Part shown: positions 1-12,131 of the stretch, piece after piece
Position numbering within the stretch: position 1 is the first letter of the stretch
Layout: each line of letters begins with the position of its first letter
Source: Betaproteobacteria bacterium
Lineage (GTDB): Bacteria; Pseudomonadota; Gammaproteobacteria; Burkholderiales; Rhodocyclaceae
Direction of reading: 5' to 3'
Length of the DNA: 64,000 nucleotides
Assembly (NCBI GenBank): GCA_020621865.1
Contig: JAHRYW010000003.1
Coordinates: 1-64,000 of the forward strand
Notes under the pieces: generated by a model
Seen by the model: only the letters and a program-made list of their open reading frames with translations
Databases searched by the model: none
What the model was told of the DNA's origin: nothing
Position numbers and translations under genes: made by a program

Positions 1-50
1 CCGGACTGTTAATCCGTAGGTCCCTGGTTCGAGCCCAGGTCGAGGAGCCA
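1..50 (+). tRNA. tRNA-Asn (GTT), 3' part
   Basis: The window opens inside a tRNA. The anticodon loop ACTGTTAAT carries GTT, which reads asparagine codons. It is followed by a short variable loop, the T-loop GGTTCGAGCCC and an acceptor end GAGGAG with encoded CCA at 48-50. This matches the usual bacterial tRNA-Asn 3' half. The 5' half lies upstream of the window. A strong terminator follows directly. Confidence 0.9.
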
Positions 51-62
51 GAATTTCCAGTC

Positions 63-92
63 AAAAAGCCCAACCAATCGGTTGGGCTTTTT
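63..92 (+). terminator. Rho-independent terminator after tRNA-Asn
   Basis: A perfect 13-bp stem (AAAAAGCCCAACC pairing with GGTTGGGCTTTTT) has a 4-nt AATC loop, and further T residues follow. It lies 13 bases after the tRNA CCA end. Its A-tract/T-tract symmetry means it could work in both directions. Confidence 0.9.
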
Positions 93-100
93 GCATTTTT

Positions 101-323
101 AGGTATCCGGCTGAGCTGCATTTGTTCCTCTCTTGGCTGGAAAGGGTGTTTTATCCAGGATGATGATAATATCATTTCAGCCTTCGGTAGCATCTTTGGC
201 GATTTTTCGACGAACTTTTCGAATTTTGATCTCTCTACTTGTAGAGAAGCGACGGCGGGTCGATAATCGGCCCACAAAGGTCGCGTCCGCGTATTTGCAG
301 ACCGCTGAAAGCCACCGTCCATC
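101..323 (+). other. Leader region of moaA, no gene
   Basis: About 220 bp lies between the tRNA terminator and moaA and is more A/T-rich than its surroundings. It contains a near-palindrome (ATGATAATATCAT) near 163 and a short hairpin (CTCTAC/GTAGAG) near 235. A small reading frame at 133-342 overlaps moaA and has no recognisable features, so I leave it out. The region probably holds the moaA promoter. I could not recognise a molybdenum cofactor riboswitch. Confidence 0.4.
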
Positions 324-1397
324 ATGCAAAACGAAACACTGAAACCCGAAGCAACTCCCGAAGGATTGGCCGGATTCACGCCCAAAATCGCCATGCCGGC
401 GACGGGTTACAGTGAAGGAACGCTACTCGACAAATACGGACGGCGCATCACTTACGTTCGCCTGTCGATTACTGATCGCTGCGATTTCCGCTGTACCTAT
501 TGCATGGCTGAGGACATGAGTTTTTTGCCTCGCCAGGAGGTCATGAGTCTGGAAGAGTGTCTGCGCGTGGCATCGGTTTTTGTTGGTCTCGGTGTCACCA
601 AGTTGCGGATTACGGGCGGCGAACCTCTGGTCCGCAAGGAAGCGATGTGGCTGATCGAACGCCTGGGTGCCATGCCCGGCCTGGAAAATCTGGTACTGAC
701 GACCAACGGTTCGCAACTGGACAGATTTGCAGGGCCGTTGCGCGCCGCCGGCGTCAAACGCATCAACATCAGCCTGGATACGCTGAAGCCGGAACGTTTC
801 CGGAAAATTACCCGGATCGGCGATTTGGGCAAGGTCCTGAAGGGGATCGATGCTGCCCGCGCAGCCGGTTTCCGGAGAACCAAGCTGAATGCGGTAATGA
901 TGCGGGGCACCAACGACGACGAATTCGTAGATCTGGTCCGCTTTGCCGTCGACAATGAACTCGATATTTCCTTCATTGAAGAAATGCCGCTTGGTGAGAT
1001 TCTTGGCCGCAGCAATACCTACATTTCTTCCGAAGAAACCCGGGACATTCTGGCCCAGCATTTCGAACTGATTCCTTCCACCGAGAATTCGGGCGGGCCG
1101 GCGCGTTACTGGCGCATCCCCGGCAGCGAATCGCGTGTCGGTTTCATTTCGCCGCATAGCCACAATTTCTGTGACACCTGCAACCGGGTACGGATTACTG
1201 CCAAGGGGGAGCTCTACCCTTGCCTTGGCCAGAACGATGCCGCCAATCTGCTGACCATCCTGCGCAGCGGTGGGGATGACCTCGCCCTTCGCCAGGCCAT
1301 CGTCGACAGTATGGGCATCAAGCCCTATGGGCACGACTTCACCCATCAAATGGACGCGCCACAGGTCGTTCGCTTCATGTCAATGACCGGCGGCTGA
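324..1397 (+). CDS. moaA: GTP 3',8-cyclase MoaA
   Basis: Radical SAM enzyme that, together with MoaC, turns GTP into cyclic pyranopterin monophosphate, the first step of molybdenum cofactor synthesis. The N-terminal radical SAM cluster motif is at C53-C57-C60 (DRCDFRCTYC). The C-terminal second cluster is in NFCDTCNRVRIT and YPCLG. The protein ends with the typical GG tail. It is 357 aa, with about 30 extra residues before the conserved LLDKYGRRI, so the true start could be later; there is no strong ribosome binding site at 324. The next gene starts 5 nt after the stop. Molybdenum cofactor would be needed by enzymes such as nitrate reductase, in keeping with the denitrification genes elsewhere in the window. 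Confidence 0.93.
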   Translation: MQNETLKPEATPEGLAGFTPKIAMPATGYSEGTLLDKYGRRITYVRLSITDRCDFRCTYCMAEDMSFLPRQEVMSLEECLRVASVFVGLGVTKLRITGGEPLVRKEAMWLIERLGAMPGLENLVLTTNGSQLDRFAGPLRAAGVKRINISLDTLKPERFRKITRIGDLGKVLKGIDAARAAGFRRTKLNAVMMRGTNDDEFVDLVRFAVDNELDISFIEEMPLGEILGRSNTYISSEETRDILAQHFELIPSTENSGGPARYWRIPGSESRVGFISPHSHNFCDTCNRVRITAKGELYPCLGQNDAANLLTILRSGGDDLALRQAIVDSMGIKPYGHDFTHQMDAPQVVRFMSMTGG

Positions 1398-1401
1398 CAC
1401 C

Positions 1402-3297
1402 ATGCCGGGAACCGGCCTGTTGTTGTTCCGCCCGAACTGGTCATCGCTGCTGCAGGGCAACCGAAAATTTCACCTGATTGCCCTGGCGATCATGGCAGCC
1501 ATCGCCCTGCCAGCTTACCTGCTGGCTCCGGGAGTCATGACGGGCGTGCTGCTGACGCTCGTGCTGCTGGCGATCGCCTGGATCGCTGTGGATGAGTGGC
1601 GCCATTTTCAATCGGTCAATCGGGCTTACGAAATGGCCATGCAGGCCGCCCACGACGGCTTCTGGGAATGGAATCCGCAAACCAAGGCGCTGCATGTCGG
1701 ACGGCGGCTTCTGCAAATCCTGGGCTATCACGAAGATTTCCTGCCCGATACGCATGCCTGGTTGCGCCTGGTGCATCCTGACGATGTCGCCATCTACAAT
1801 TGTGCGGTCGCTCAGCATCTGAAGGGCGAAAGCGAGTATTTCTATTGCGAGTACCGCGTGCTGGCCAGCGATGGTTTGTATCGATGGATTGCCTCACGCG
1901 GCCTGGCGGTACGCGATAGACGGGGGCTGGCCTACCAGATGGTCGGTTCGGTGACCGACATCACCCAGCGCCGCAATCACCAGGATGAAATGGAGTTTCT
2001 TGCCCGGCACGATGTGCTGACCGGGCTACCCAATCGCCTGTTGTTCGCCGAGCACCTGAACGAAGCGATCAGCGCGGCGAAAATCCTCAATCATCAGATC
2101 GCCGTGCTGTTTTTCGACCTCGATCGCTTCAAGAATATCAACGATACCCTCGGTCATCGCGCCGGAGATCGCCTGTTGCAACTGGTGGCCGAACGCGTCG
2201 GCAAAAAGCTCCCGAAGAATGCCCGACTGTATCGACAGGGCGGCGACGAATTCATCATTTTACTGGCCCCATTGAGCGATGCCGAAGGGGCATTTCTGAC
2301 CGCCGGTACGGTCAAGGACGTCATTGCCACGCCGATTACCGGCGATGAAACGGATTACTTCACCAGCGCCAGCATCGGCGTCAGTCTCTTTCCCTCCGAT
2401 GCGGCCGACGGTGAAACCCTGCTGCGTCACGCCGATACCGCCATGTATGAGGCGAAAGCAGCGGGAGGGAATACCATCCGGACCCATACCCAGCAGATGG
2501 ATGAACGTGTCGTTTCCCGGATGGGGCTGGAAATCCGCTTGCGGCGGGCCATCCAGGACCAGCAACTGGATCTTCATTTTCAGCCCAAGGTCGACATCCT
2601 CAGCCGCCGGCTCGTTGGCGCCGAGTCGCTGCTGCGCTGGCACGATGGTGAAAAGCAGATACCGCCGGACCGCTTCATCCCGGTCGCCGAGGAAAGCGGC
2701 CTCATTCTTCCGATTGGCGAATGGGTCATCGATCGCGCCATTGCCCAGATTGCCCAATGGCGGACGCAGTATGCCGAGCTGATCCCAATCACGATCAATC
2801 TCTCGCCCCGTCAGTTCTGGCGTCCGTCGGTCTCCAGGTACATCATCGACGGCCTGCAGGCGGCCGGCGTGCCAAGTTCGGCCCTGGAGGTCGAGGTTAC
2901 CGAATCGGTGCTGCTCGATGCGGACACTGGCTGCATCGATGAACTGATGTGCCTGCGTGATGCGGGGATACGCATTGCGCTCGATGATTTTGGAACCGGC
3001 TATTCCTCGCTTTCCTACCTTCACCGCCTGCCGATCAGCACGCTGAAGATCGACCGTTCGTTCATCAGCGCCCTGCCCCTCGATGGTTCAACCGGCGGTA
3101 GCGAACCGCTGGTCCGCGCCATCGTCGCCATGGCCAAAAGCCTGTCGTTGGAAGTGGTGGCCGAAGGCGTGGAAACCGAGGCTCAGTATGAGTTTCTGAA
3201 ATCGCTGGGCTGCGAGACGGTTCAGGGTTATCTGACCGGCCGCCCGGTCAATGCTTCTGAATTTTCGGCAAAATATCTGGCCGACCGTAGCATTTAG
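1402..3297 (+). CDS. Membrane PAS-GGDEF-EAL c-di-GMP protein
   Basis: Predicted cyclic di-GMP enzyme of 631 aa. Two hydrophobic segments lie at about residues 25-60. A PAS domain (about 80-190, with a WEWNP motif) senses a signal. A GGDEF domain has an intact GGDEF at 280-284. The C-terminal EAL domain has ESL (E408) in place of EAL, with DDFGTGYSSLSYL present. ESL is seen in some active phosphodiesterases, so the protein may be bifunctional or mainly one activity. It sits 4 nt after moaA, probably in the same transcript. The last codons (SAKYLADRSI) are encoded by a copy of the dispersed GACCGTAGCATT repeat, and the stop codon follows the core directly. Confidence 0.9.
   Translation: MPGTGLLLFRPNWSSLLQGNRKFHLIALAIMAAIALPAYLLAPGVMTGVLLTLVLLAIAWIAVDEWRHFQSVNRAYEMAMQAAHDGFWEWNPQTKALHVGRRLLQILGYHEDFLPDTHAWLRLVHPDDVAIYNCAVAQHLKGESEYFYCEYRVLASDGLYRWIASRGLAVRDRRGLAYQMVGSVTDITQRRNHQDEMEFLARHDVLTGLPNRLLFAEHLNEAISAAKILNHQIAVLFFDLDRFKNINDTLGHRAGDRLLQLVAERVGKKLPKNARLYRQGGDEFIILLAPLSDAEGAFLTAGTVKDVIATPITGDETDYFTSASIGVSLFPSDAADGETLLRHADTAMYEAKAAGGNTIRTHTQQMDERVVSRMGLEIRLRRAIQDQQLDLHFQPKVDILSRRLVGAESLLRWHDGEKQIPPDRFIPVAEESGLILPIGEWVIDRAIAQIAQWRTQYAELIPITINLSPRQFWRPSVSRYIIDGLQAAGVPSSALEVEVTESVLLDADTGCIDELMCLRDAGIRIALDDFGTGYSSLSYLHRLPISTLKIDRSFISALPLDGSTGGSEPLVRAIVAMAKSLSLEVVAEGVETEAQYEFLKSLGCETVQGYLTGRPVNASEFSAKYLADRSI
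3260..3294 (+). repeat. Dispersed core/A-T-tract repeat, copy A
   Basis: Exact core GACCGTAGCATT at 3283-3294 is preceded by ATATTTT-type and AAAATTC-type tracts when read from the complement. It encodes the C-terminus of the upstream PAS-GGDEF-EAL protein. The element closely matches copy H at 36202-36242, including AAAATATC-GGCCGACCGTAGC. Confidence 0.75.
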
Positions 3298-3351
3298 GAA
3301 AATCCCCTCAAGAATCCGGTTGCGGCTAATCGAGCAGCGGGTCGAAGGCAA

Positions 3352-3383
3352 AAAAATGGCGACCCAGCTGGGTCGCCATTTTT
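3352..3383. terminator. Bidirectional terminator between converging genes
   Basis: A stem of ATGGCGACCC against GGGTCGCCAT with an AGCT centre has A residues on the left and T residues on the right. It lies between the plus-strand GGDEF-EAL gene and the minus-strand typA and can serve both. Confidence 0.85.
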
Positions 3384-3399
3384 GTTTGTCCGGGCTTGA

Positions 3400-5241
3400 T
3401 TACAGGCCGCGAATGGCCCGCTTGCGCTCGATTTCGGTCAGGTAGCGCTTGCGCAGACGAATCGACTTCGGGGTCAGTTCGACCAGTTCGTCTTCGGCAA
3501 TGAATTCGACGGCAGCTTCCAGGCTCAGCTGGACCGGCGGCACCAGGCGGACGGCTTCGTCGGTGCCGGAGGCACGAACGTTGGTCAGCTGTTTGCCCTT
3601 GATCGGATTGACCACGAGGTCGTTCTCACGGCTGTGGATGCCGATGATCATGCCTTCGTACAGCTTTTCGCCCGGGCTGACGAACATGCGGCCGCGGTCC
3701 TGCAGCTTCCACAGAGCGTAGGCGACGGCTTCGCCGTTGTCCTGGGAAATCAGCACGCCGTTGCGACGCTCGGCAACCGTACCGTCCTTGACCGGAGCGT
3801 ATTCGTCGAAGACGTGGCTCATCAGGCCGTTGCCGCGGGTCAAGTTCATGAATTCGCCCTGGAAGCCGATCAGGCCACGGGCCGGGATACGGTATTCGAT
3901 ACGGACGCGACCGCGACCGTCCGGCACCATGTCCTGCAAGTCGCCCTTGCGCATACCGAGGCTTTCCATGACGCCGCCCTGGGTGTCTTCCTCGACGTCG
4001 ACGGTGAGCAGCTCATACGGTTCGCACTCGACGCCGTTGATCGTCTTCTTGACGACGCGCGGACGACCGACGGCCAGTTCGTAGCCCTCGCGGCGCATGT
4101 TTTCGAGCAGGATGCCGAGGTGCAGTTCGCCGCGGCCGGCAACGTCGAACACGTCGCCATTCGGGGTGTCATGGACGCGCAGTGCCATGTTGGTCAGCAG
4201 TTCCTTGTGCAGGCGGTCGCGCAGCTGGCGGCTGGTGACGAACTTGCCTTCGGTGCCGGCCAGCGGGCTGGTGTTGACCATGAACTGCATGGACAGGGTC
4301 GGTTCGTCGATCTTAAGCAGCGGCAGGGATTCCGGCTGTTCCGGATCGGTCACCGTGCAACCCAGCACCAGGTCTTCGATACCGGTGATCTGGACGATGT
4401 CGCCGGCGTGTCCTTCGTCGAGTTCAACCTTGTTCAGGCCCTTGTAGCCGAACACCTGGCCAATCTTGGCCTTGATCGGGGTACGTTCGTGTTCGGCAGC
4501 CTCTTCTTCGGTGCCGAACATGACCAGCACGTTCTGGCCAGTCTTGACCTTGCCGCGATTGATCTTGCCGACGCCGATGCGGCCAACGTAGGACGAGTAG
4601 TCCAGCGCGGTGATCTGCAGCTGCAGCGGCGCTTCGATATCGGTGTCCGGGGCCGGCACATGGCGCAGGATGGTGTCGAACAGCGGCTTCATGTTTTCGC
4701 GCGGCTGGTCGAGTTCCATGGCTGCCCAGCCGTTCAGGCCGGAGGCGTAAACGATGGGGAAGTCGAGTTGTTCGTCGGTGGCACCCAGCTTGTCGAACAG
4801 GTCGAATGTCAGGTTAACGGCCTGGTCGGGATCAGCGCCATCGCGGTCGACCTTGTTGACCAGCACGATCGGACGCAGGCCGAGGGCCAGTGCCTTCTTG
4901 GTCACGAAACGGGTTTGCGGCATCGGGCCTTCGGCGGCATCGACCAGCAGCACCACGCCATCGACCATGCCCAGCACGCGCTCGACTTCACCGCCGAAGT
5001 CGGCGTGGCCCGGGGTATCGACGATGTTGATATGAACGCCTTCGTACTCGACCGAGGTGTTCTTGGAGAGGATCGTGATGCCGCGTTCCTTTTCCAGATC
5101 GTTGGAGTCCATGACGCACTCGACCAGTTGCTGGTGGGCGGCGAAGGTTCCGGACTGGCGGAGCAGCTGGTCGACCAGGGTGGTTTTACCGTGGTCGACG
5201 TGGGCGATGATGGCGATGTTGCGAATGGGGCGAACGGACAT
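3400..5241 (-). CDS. typA: Ribosome-associated GTPase TypA/BipA
   Basis: Translation-factor-like GTPase that binds ribosomes and helps 50S assembly and growth under stress. The start MSVRPIRN is chosen because the G1 motif AHVDHGKTT then lies at about residue 15, as in the family, and the length (613 aa) fits. G3 DTPGHADF and G4 NKVDRDGAD are present, followed by EF-Tu domain II-like and EF-G-like C-terminal domains ending with RAIRGL. Upstream in-frame sequence exists but has no family features. It converges with the GGDEF-EAL gene across a bidirectional terminator. Confidence 0.95.
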   Translation of the reverse strand: MSVRPIRNIAIIAHVDHGKTTLVDQLLRQSGTFAAHQQLVECVMDSNDLEKERGITILSKNTSVEYEGVHINIVDTPGHADFGGEVERVLGMVDGVVLLVDAAEGPMPQTRFVTKKALALGLRPIVLVNKVDRDGADPDQAVNLTFDLFDKLGATDEQLDFPIVYASGLNGWAAMELDQPRENMKPLFDTILRHVPAPDTDIEAPLQLQITALDYSSYVGRIGVGKINRGKVKTGQNVLVMFGTEEEAAEHERTPIKAKIGQVFGYKGLNKVELDEGHAGDIVQITGIEDLVLGCTVTDPEQPESLPLLKIDEPTLSMQFMVNTSPLAGTEGKFVTSRQLRDRLHKELLTNMALRVHDTPNGDVFDVAGRGELHLGILLENMRREGYELAVGRPRVVKKTINGVECEPYELLTVDVEEDTQGGVMESLGMRKGDLQDMVPDGRGRVRIEYRIPARGLIGFQGEFMNLTRGNGLMSHVFDEYAPVKDGTVAERRNGVLISQDNGEAVAYALWKLQDRGRMFVSPGEKLYEGMIIGIHSRENDLVVNPIKGKQLTNVRASGTDEAVRLVPPVQLSLEAAVEFIAEDELVELTPKSIRLRKRYLTEIERKRAIRGL

Positions 5242-5404
5242 GGAAGACGGCCTGAAAGACAAAGGCAGTATTCTAGCATCCCGTGCTGCGCCGCAGCATC
5301 CTTTGTTGCCTGTCAAGCGATTGATCGCGTGGAAAAAACTTGTTCCATCGCATTTCGAGGCGGCTACAACACTGCCCGCCCCTTTTCCCGGTCGCCCGTG
5401 AGCG

Positions 5405-5803
5405 CTATTCCTGTTTGTTGCGCATGAAATCGGCCGTGTTGAAGAAGTTCTCCAGCAGCTTGGCGCGAATCCCCTCCTCGATGCCGACATCCTCCATGGC
5501 CAGCACCATGCAGGCGACCCACTGGTCACGCTCCTTGGCGCCGATCTCGAAGGGCATGTGGCGGGCGCGCAGCCGCGGATGGCCAAACTTCTCAACGAAC
5601 AGGTCCGGGCCGCCGAACCAGCCGGACAGGAACATGTACAGCTTGTCGCGCGATCCCTGCAGGCTTTCGGGGTGCATGGCGCGCAATTCGGCAAACTGCG
5701 GCACGCTGTCCATCAGTTCGTAGAAGCGGTCGCAGAGCTTGCCGACAGCGGCTTCGCCGCCGATTCTTTCGTAGGTGGTGGGGGTGTCGGTCGGGGTCGT
5801 CAT
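5405..5803 (-). CDS. Truncated haemoglobin, group II
   Basis: Small haem protein of 132 aa, probably binding oxygen or detoxifying NO or peroxide in the cytoplasm. The start MTTPTDTP follows a GAGAG ribosome binding site. Family signs are FYELM near the B helix, the region PDLFVEKFGHPRLRARH that carries the proximal histidine, and a conserved tryptophan in the G helix (DQWVACM), typical of group II globins. It lies between typA and a GGDEF gene on the same strand. NO handling would suit a denitrifier, but that link is inference. Confidence 0.88.
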   Translation of the reverse strand: MTTPTDTPTTYERIGGEAAVGKLCDRFYELMDSVPQFAELRAMHPESLQGSRDKLYMFLSGWFGGPDLFVEKFGHPRLRARHMPFEIGAKERDQWVACMVLAMEDVGIEEGIRAKLLENFFNTADFMRNKQE

Positions 5804-5877
5804 GGGGTTCTCTCGTAAATGGCGCGGCGAGTTTACCGGATGCGCCCGAACTTGCCCAAAAAATGCTTGATGCGGAA

Positions 5878-7023
5878 TCAGGCGTCGACCGAAGCGACTT
5901 CGGCGTGAAGTATGCCGCCTCCGCCGTGTACGTTCTTGCTCCGATACATCGCCTTGTCCACCGAGGTGATCACCGACTGGAGATCGCGGCCGTGTGCCGG
6001 ATAGGAGCCCAGGCCGATTGATACGTTGAAATCGATCTTGTTCTCCCGGGCCCATTCGTTGACGCCCCGACGCACGCGCTGGGCAACGATTTCGCCGCCT
6101 TCCAGCGAGGTGCGCGGCAGGACGAGCAGGAACTCGTCGCCGCCGTAGCGGGCAACGAGGTCAACATCGCGCACGTTGTCGAGAATCTGCTCGGCTACGG
6201 CGACCAGCACGCGATCGCCGACGTGATGGCCGTAGGTGTCATTGACCGCCTTGAAGCCGTCGAGATCGGCAAACATCACGGCAATCTCGCCGCCATGCGA
6301 CTCCGGCGACTGGAACAGGCATGTCGCCCGCTCCATCAGGGCGCGCCGGTTGAGCATCCCGGTCAGCGCGTCGATATTGCGCTCGTGGGCCAGCTTGGAA
6401 CGCGCCCGCTCGATCTTGGCGGTCAGCGAGTAGGAGTAGAGAACGATGATGGTGAAGAAAACCAGGAAAAATACGGCGCTGACCGAAAACATGCCGAGAT
6501 AATCCGGCAGGCGCAGCCAGACGATCAGGATCGACGCCCCGAGGCAGCCGATCACCGCTTCGCCGAACAGAGCAAGGCCGTAGCGCATGCCGTTGCCGAG
6601 AATGACCATCAGGAAGACCAGGAAACCCGGCGAACTCAGCGTCGAATCGGCCAGCGCGGCGAAAGTCGCCGCGGCAATGTCGACCCACATGGTCAGATGC
6701 TGGCGCCACGGGGCATGGGGTCGGGCGGCCGCGTGTCCCATGAAAAACAGGATCTGCAGACCATAGACCGACATGACGAGGTTGACCAGCAACAGGCTGG
6801 CCCACGGTCGCACCTGCGACTCGCCGCCGACATTGAAATACATCAGCGCCAGACCGCAGAACAGCAGCCGCGTCCAATACTGCGCACGCTGGTCTTCCCA
6901 CGACAGGCGGCGCTCCGAGGCGCTCAGGAAGATGCGACCAAGACGCCGGCCGAAACCGTGCGGCCGGTCGCTGGTGCGCCGGCCGGCACAATCACGCCGG
7001 TTGTGTGTTCTTGCGGTGAGCAT
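5878..7023 (-). CDS. Membrane diguanylate cyclase (GGDEF)
   Basis: Makes cyclic di-GMP. The N-terminal half has five or six hydrophobic segments (about residues 45-190) resembling a seven-helix type sensor module. The cytoplasmic GGDEF domain carries RYGGDEF at about 292-298, and no EAL domain follows. I chose the ATG at 7023 (MLTARTHN) because a GGAG site lies 5 nt upstream; an ATG at 7038 would add five residues. The N-terminal 40 residues are Arg-rich and may not be conserved. Length is about 381 aa. Confidence 0.85.
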   Translation of the reverse strand: MLTARTHNRRDCAGRRTSDRPHGFGRRLGRIFLSASERRLSWEDQRAQYWTRLLFCGLALMYFNVGGESQVRPWASLLLVNLVMSVYGLQILFFMGHAAARPHAPWRQHLTMWVDIAAATFAALADSTLSSPGFLVFLMVILGNGMRYGLALFGEAVIGCLGASILIVWLRLPDYLGMFSVSAVFFLVFFTIIVLYSYSLTAKIERARSKLAHERNIDALTGMLNRRALMERATCLFQSPESHGGEIAVMFADLDGFKAVNDTYGHHVGDRVLVAVAEQILDNVRDVDLVARYGGDEFLLVLPRTSLEGGEIVAQRVRRGVNEWARENKIDFNVSIGLGSYPAHGRDLQSVITSVDKAMYRSKNVHGGGGILHAEVASVDA

Positions 7024-7160
7024 CTGGACTCCAAGCATCCGGGTCCGTACAGCCTTGCCGTGCTTCGGGCAATAAGGGAACCGGCAGCTTCCAAAACGAC
7101 GGGGGGTGCGAAATATACCAACAGGGTATCGTCACTGCTCCCGCCCCGTCAAACCCTCCG

Positions 7161-9344
<2,184 letters not shown>

Positions 9345-9656
9345 ACACTATTTTACCCGAGTGGGCCGACCGGCATGGCATCCACGCCATATCCAGGAAA
9401 CCCCCAAACCCGTACGCGACACTGAATTTTTCGGTACGCGAACCGGCCGGCATCCTGATTGTTTCGGTCAGCGGTCGCATTGACCACATTGCAGGCGAAG
9501 AGTTCACAAATAAGCGCAATCCCCTGCTCGACCATTCTGCCGCTTTTGATTTTTTGGATTTTGGCCCAAAAAAGGCGGCGACCGTAGCATTGGGCAGCCT
9601 GGGCAAAACGCGGCGCGACACCCGCTGGTAGAACCAGAAATTACCGAGGTCTAGAT
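9345..9656. other. Intergenic region with a repeat copy, no gene seen
   Basis: 312 bp lies between the start of the YgiQ-family gene and the stop of the FtsX-type permease. Apart from repeat copy C at 9544-9592 I see no gene or terminator hairpin. The open frames crossing it (for example minus 9181-9621) include the repeat and overlap the YgiQ gene, so I do not call them. It must contain the YgiQ-family promoter. Confidence 0.5.
9544..9592 (+). repeat. Dispersed core/A-T-tract repeat, copy C
   Basis: Exact core GACCGTAGCATT lies at 9580-9591. Read core-first it is followed by GCCGCC, TTTTTT, GGGCC, then AAAATCCAAAAAATCAAAA, the longest A/T stretch of the ten copies. It lies wholly in an intergenic gap. 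Confidence 0.75.
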
Positions 9657-12131
9657 CTAAACCCCGTTACGCAACGCCAACAAGGGCGGCACCGCGACCA
9701 GCCGGCGGATCGCCAGCCCGCCGACGGCAATCGCCAGCGCTGCGCCGGCCAGGGACGACAGCACCGGCAACCATGGCCGGACGGCCAGTTCCAGATCGAA
9801 CACCTGACGACCGACCACTTGGCCGAGCGCCATCGCGCCGAGCGCGGCGATCAATCCGGCCAGTCCGCCAATGACCGCCAGTTCGACCAGCAGCGCCTGG
9901 CGCAACTGCGCTCGTTGGGCGCCGAGGGCGCGCATCACGGCCAGTTCGTAGCGCCGTTCGTCAAAAGCGGTCAGCAGCGCCGAATAAAGCACGATGCCGC
10001 CAGCCAGCAGCGAAAAGAGGAAGACGAATTGCACGGCGCCGGCAACCTGGCCAATCACCGACTGCAACTGGGCGAGGATGGCGCCGACGTCGATCAGCGT
10101 CAGGTTGGGAAACTGGCGGACCAGCCCGGCCGCCGCCTCGGCCTGCCCGGCCGGCAGATGAAAGCTGGTGATGTAGCTGGCCGGTGCCTTCTCGATCACT
10201 CCGGGCGGTGTCAGCACGAAGAAATTGACCCGCATCGAATCCCAGGCCAGTTTGCGCAGGCTGCTCACCCGCAAGCGGTGCTCGACGCCGGCGACCATGA
10301 ACACCAGTTCGTCGCCGAGCTGGATGCCCAGCGTTTTGGCCAACCCGTCCTCGACCGAGGCCAGGCCCTGCCCGGCGTCGGCCGGGGCAAACCACTGGCC
10401 GGCGCTGAGCGTGTTGCCGGCCGGCAGATTGCTGTGCCACGACAGGTTGAATTCACGCTCGATCAGGCGCTGCGCCCTTTCGTCCTCCGGGAAGCTGGCC
10501 GCACTGACCGCCTTGCCACCGATGGCGACCAGCCGGGCGCGGACCATCGGCTGCAGTTCGCTGCGGATGCCAGCGGCGTTCAGCGCCTGTTCGACGGCGG
10601 CCCGCTGTTCGGGCTGGATGTTGATCGCGAAGCGGTTCGGCGCATCGGCCGGCAGCGATTTCTGCCACGCATCGAGCAGTTCGGCACGGGTGACGGTCAA
10701 TAGCAGCATGGCCATCAGGCCGATGGCCAGCGCCACCACCTGCACCGCGCCGGCCCCGGGATGCCTGGCCAACCCGGCCAGGCCCTGGCGCCAGCCGAAG
10801 CCCGCCCCGCCCCGCCAACGCCCGACGAGCACGATGGCCAGCCGGGCGATGCCCCAGAAGGCGCCGAGCGCCACAATGAAGCCGCCGACGCTCAGCAGCC
10901 CGAGGCGCAGATTGCCGGAAACCAGCACGATCAAACCGGCCAGCAGGCCCAGGCCAAGGGTGTAGCCGCCGAGCAGGAAAGGTTGCGGCGGGCCGAGTTC
11001 GCGACGCAGCACGCGCAGGGTCGGGACGCGGGCCAGTTGCAGCAGCGGCGGAAAGACGAAACCGAACAGCAGCACGCCGGCAACGCCGAACCCCGCCGCC
11101 ACCGGCAGCCAGCCGGGCAAAGGCAGGTCGAGTTCAAGCCAGGTGCTGAGCCAGCGGATCAGCACGAAATGTGCGGCAAAGCCGAGCAGGCAGCCGAGCG
11201 CCGCGCCGAGCAGGGCCAGCCAGAAAAAGACCGCAGCATGCAGACGCAGCAGCCGGCCGTGGGTCATGCCCAGGCAGCGCATCACGGCACAGGCGTCGAG
11301 ATGGCGCTGCATGTAGCGGCGGCTGGCCATGGCTACGGCCACCGCGGCCAGCACCACGGTCAGCACCGTCGCCAGGCCGAGGAAACGTTCGGCCCGATCG
11401 AGCGCCGTGCGCAGCTCAGGCCGGGCATTGCCGACATCTTCCAGGCGTTCGCCCCGGGCCAGCCGGCCGCCCAGCCATTGCCGGAAGCTGGCCACCGTAC
11501 TGTCGTCGCCGGCCACCAGCAGCCGGTAGCTGACCCGCGAACCGGGCTGGATCAGCCCGGTCGCCGGAATGTCGTCGGCGTGCATCATCAGCCGCGGCGC
11601 CAGGCTGAAGAAATTGATGCCGCGGTCCGGCTCCTGGATCAGGATGGCGGCGACGACCAGTTGCCGGGCACCGACCGTGACCCGGTCGCCGGGTGCGGCA
11701 TTCAGGGCACCGGCCAGCCGCTCGTCGAGCCACACCGTTCCCGACTGCGGACGGCCGCCGACCGAGGTTTGGCGACCATCGCTGGCGGTCAGCTGCCCGC
11801 GCAAGGGATAGCCCCCGGTCACCGCCTTGATGTCGGCCAGTTGCGCCTGTGCGCTGCCCATGACCATGCTTGGGAAGGCCATCGTTTCGGCCACCTGCAG
11901 GCCGCGCCGGGCGGCCTCGGCGGCGTGGCCCGCCGGCCAGGGATGATCGGCGACCAGCACCAAGTCGCCGCCCAGCATTTGCCGGGCCTGGCGCTCCAGA
12001 CCGCTGCGCACGCGATCGGCAAAGAAGCCGACGACGGTCACAGCGGCCACGGCAACGACCAGCGCGGCAAACAGCAGGCGCAATTCGCCCGAGCGCATTT
12101 CGCGGCCGAGCAGACGCCAGGCCAAAGACAT
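9657..12131 (-). CDS. FtsX-type ABC transporter permease (YbbP-like)
   Basis: 824-aa integral membrane protein with two FtsX/MacB-type permease modules: an N-terminal helix, a large extracytoplasmic domain, a central block of helices, a second extracytoplasmic domain (about 490-690) and three C-terminal helices. The family (COG3127, YbbP type) normally works with a YbbA-like ATPase, possibly in lipid or lipoprotein handling. No ATPase gene is adjacent, so the partner must be encoded elsewhere. The start ATG overlaps the TGA of the upstream GGDEF-EAL gene by one base (TGATG), pointing to coupled translation. Confidence 0.88.
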   Translation of the reverse strand: MSLAWRLLGREMRSGELRLLFAALVVAVAAVTVVGFFADRVRSGLERQARQMLGGDLVLVADHPWPAGHAAEAARRGLQVAETMAFPSMVMGSAQAQLADIKAVTGGYPLRGQLTASDGRQTSVGGRPQSGTVWLDERLAGALNAAPGDRVTVGARQLVVAAILIQEPDRGINFFSLAPRLMMHADDIPATGLIQPGSRVSYRLLVAGDDSTVASFRQWLGGRLARGERLEDVGNARPELRTALDRAERFLGLATVLTVVLAAVAVAMASRRYMQRHLDACAVMRCLGMTHGRLLRLHAAVFFWLALLGAALGCLLGFAAHFVLIRWLSTWLELDLPLPGWLPVAAGFGVAGVLLFGFVFPPLLQLARVPTLRVLRRELGPPQPFLLGGYTLGLGLLAGLIVLVSGNLRLGLLSVGGFIVALGAFWGIARLAIVLVGRWRGGAGFGWRQGLAGLARHPGAGAVQVVALAIGLMAMLLLTVTRAELLDAWQKSLPADAPNRFAINIQPEQRAAVEQALNAAGIRSELQPMVRARLVAIGGKAVSAASFPEDERAQRLIEREFNLSWHSNLPAGNTLSAGQWFAPADAGQGLASVEDGLAKTLGIQLGDELVFMVAGVEHRLRVSSLRKLAWDSMRVNFFVLTPPGVIEKAPASYITSFHLPAGQAEAAAGLVRQFPNLTLIDVGAILAQLQSVIGQVAGAVQFVFLFSLLAGGIVLYSALLTAFDERRYELAVMRALGAQRAQLRQALLVELAVIGGLAGLIAALGAMALGQVVGRQVFDLELAVRPWLPVLSSLAGAALAIAVGGLAIRRLVAVPPLLALRNGV

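Noticed and set aside
190..215. GGTAGCATC followed by A/T-rich DNA upstream of moaA as a repeat copy
   Set aside because: The A/T part lies on the wrong side of the core, and the core has mismatches (TCGGTAGCATC).
1..323. tRNA-Asn 3' end as an integration site of a genomic island
   Set aside because: No integrase, direct repeat of the tRNA end or foreign-looking gene block is seen downstream; moaA and its neighbours are ordinary chromosomal genes.
3634..5427. 597-codon open frame antisense to typA
   Set aside because: It has low-complexity His/Gln/Asp-rich composition, typical of an antisense shadow; typA is unmistakable on the other strand.
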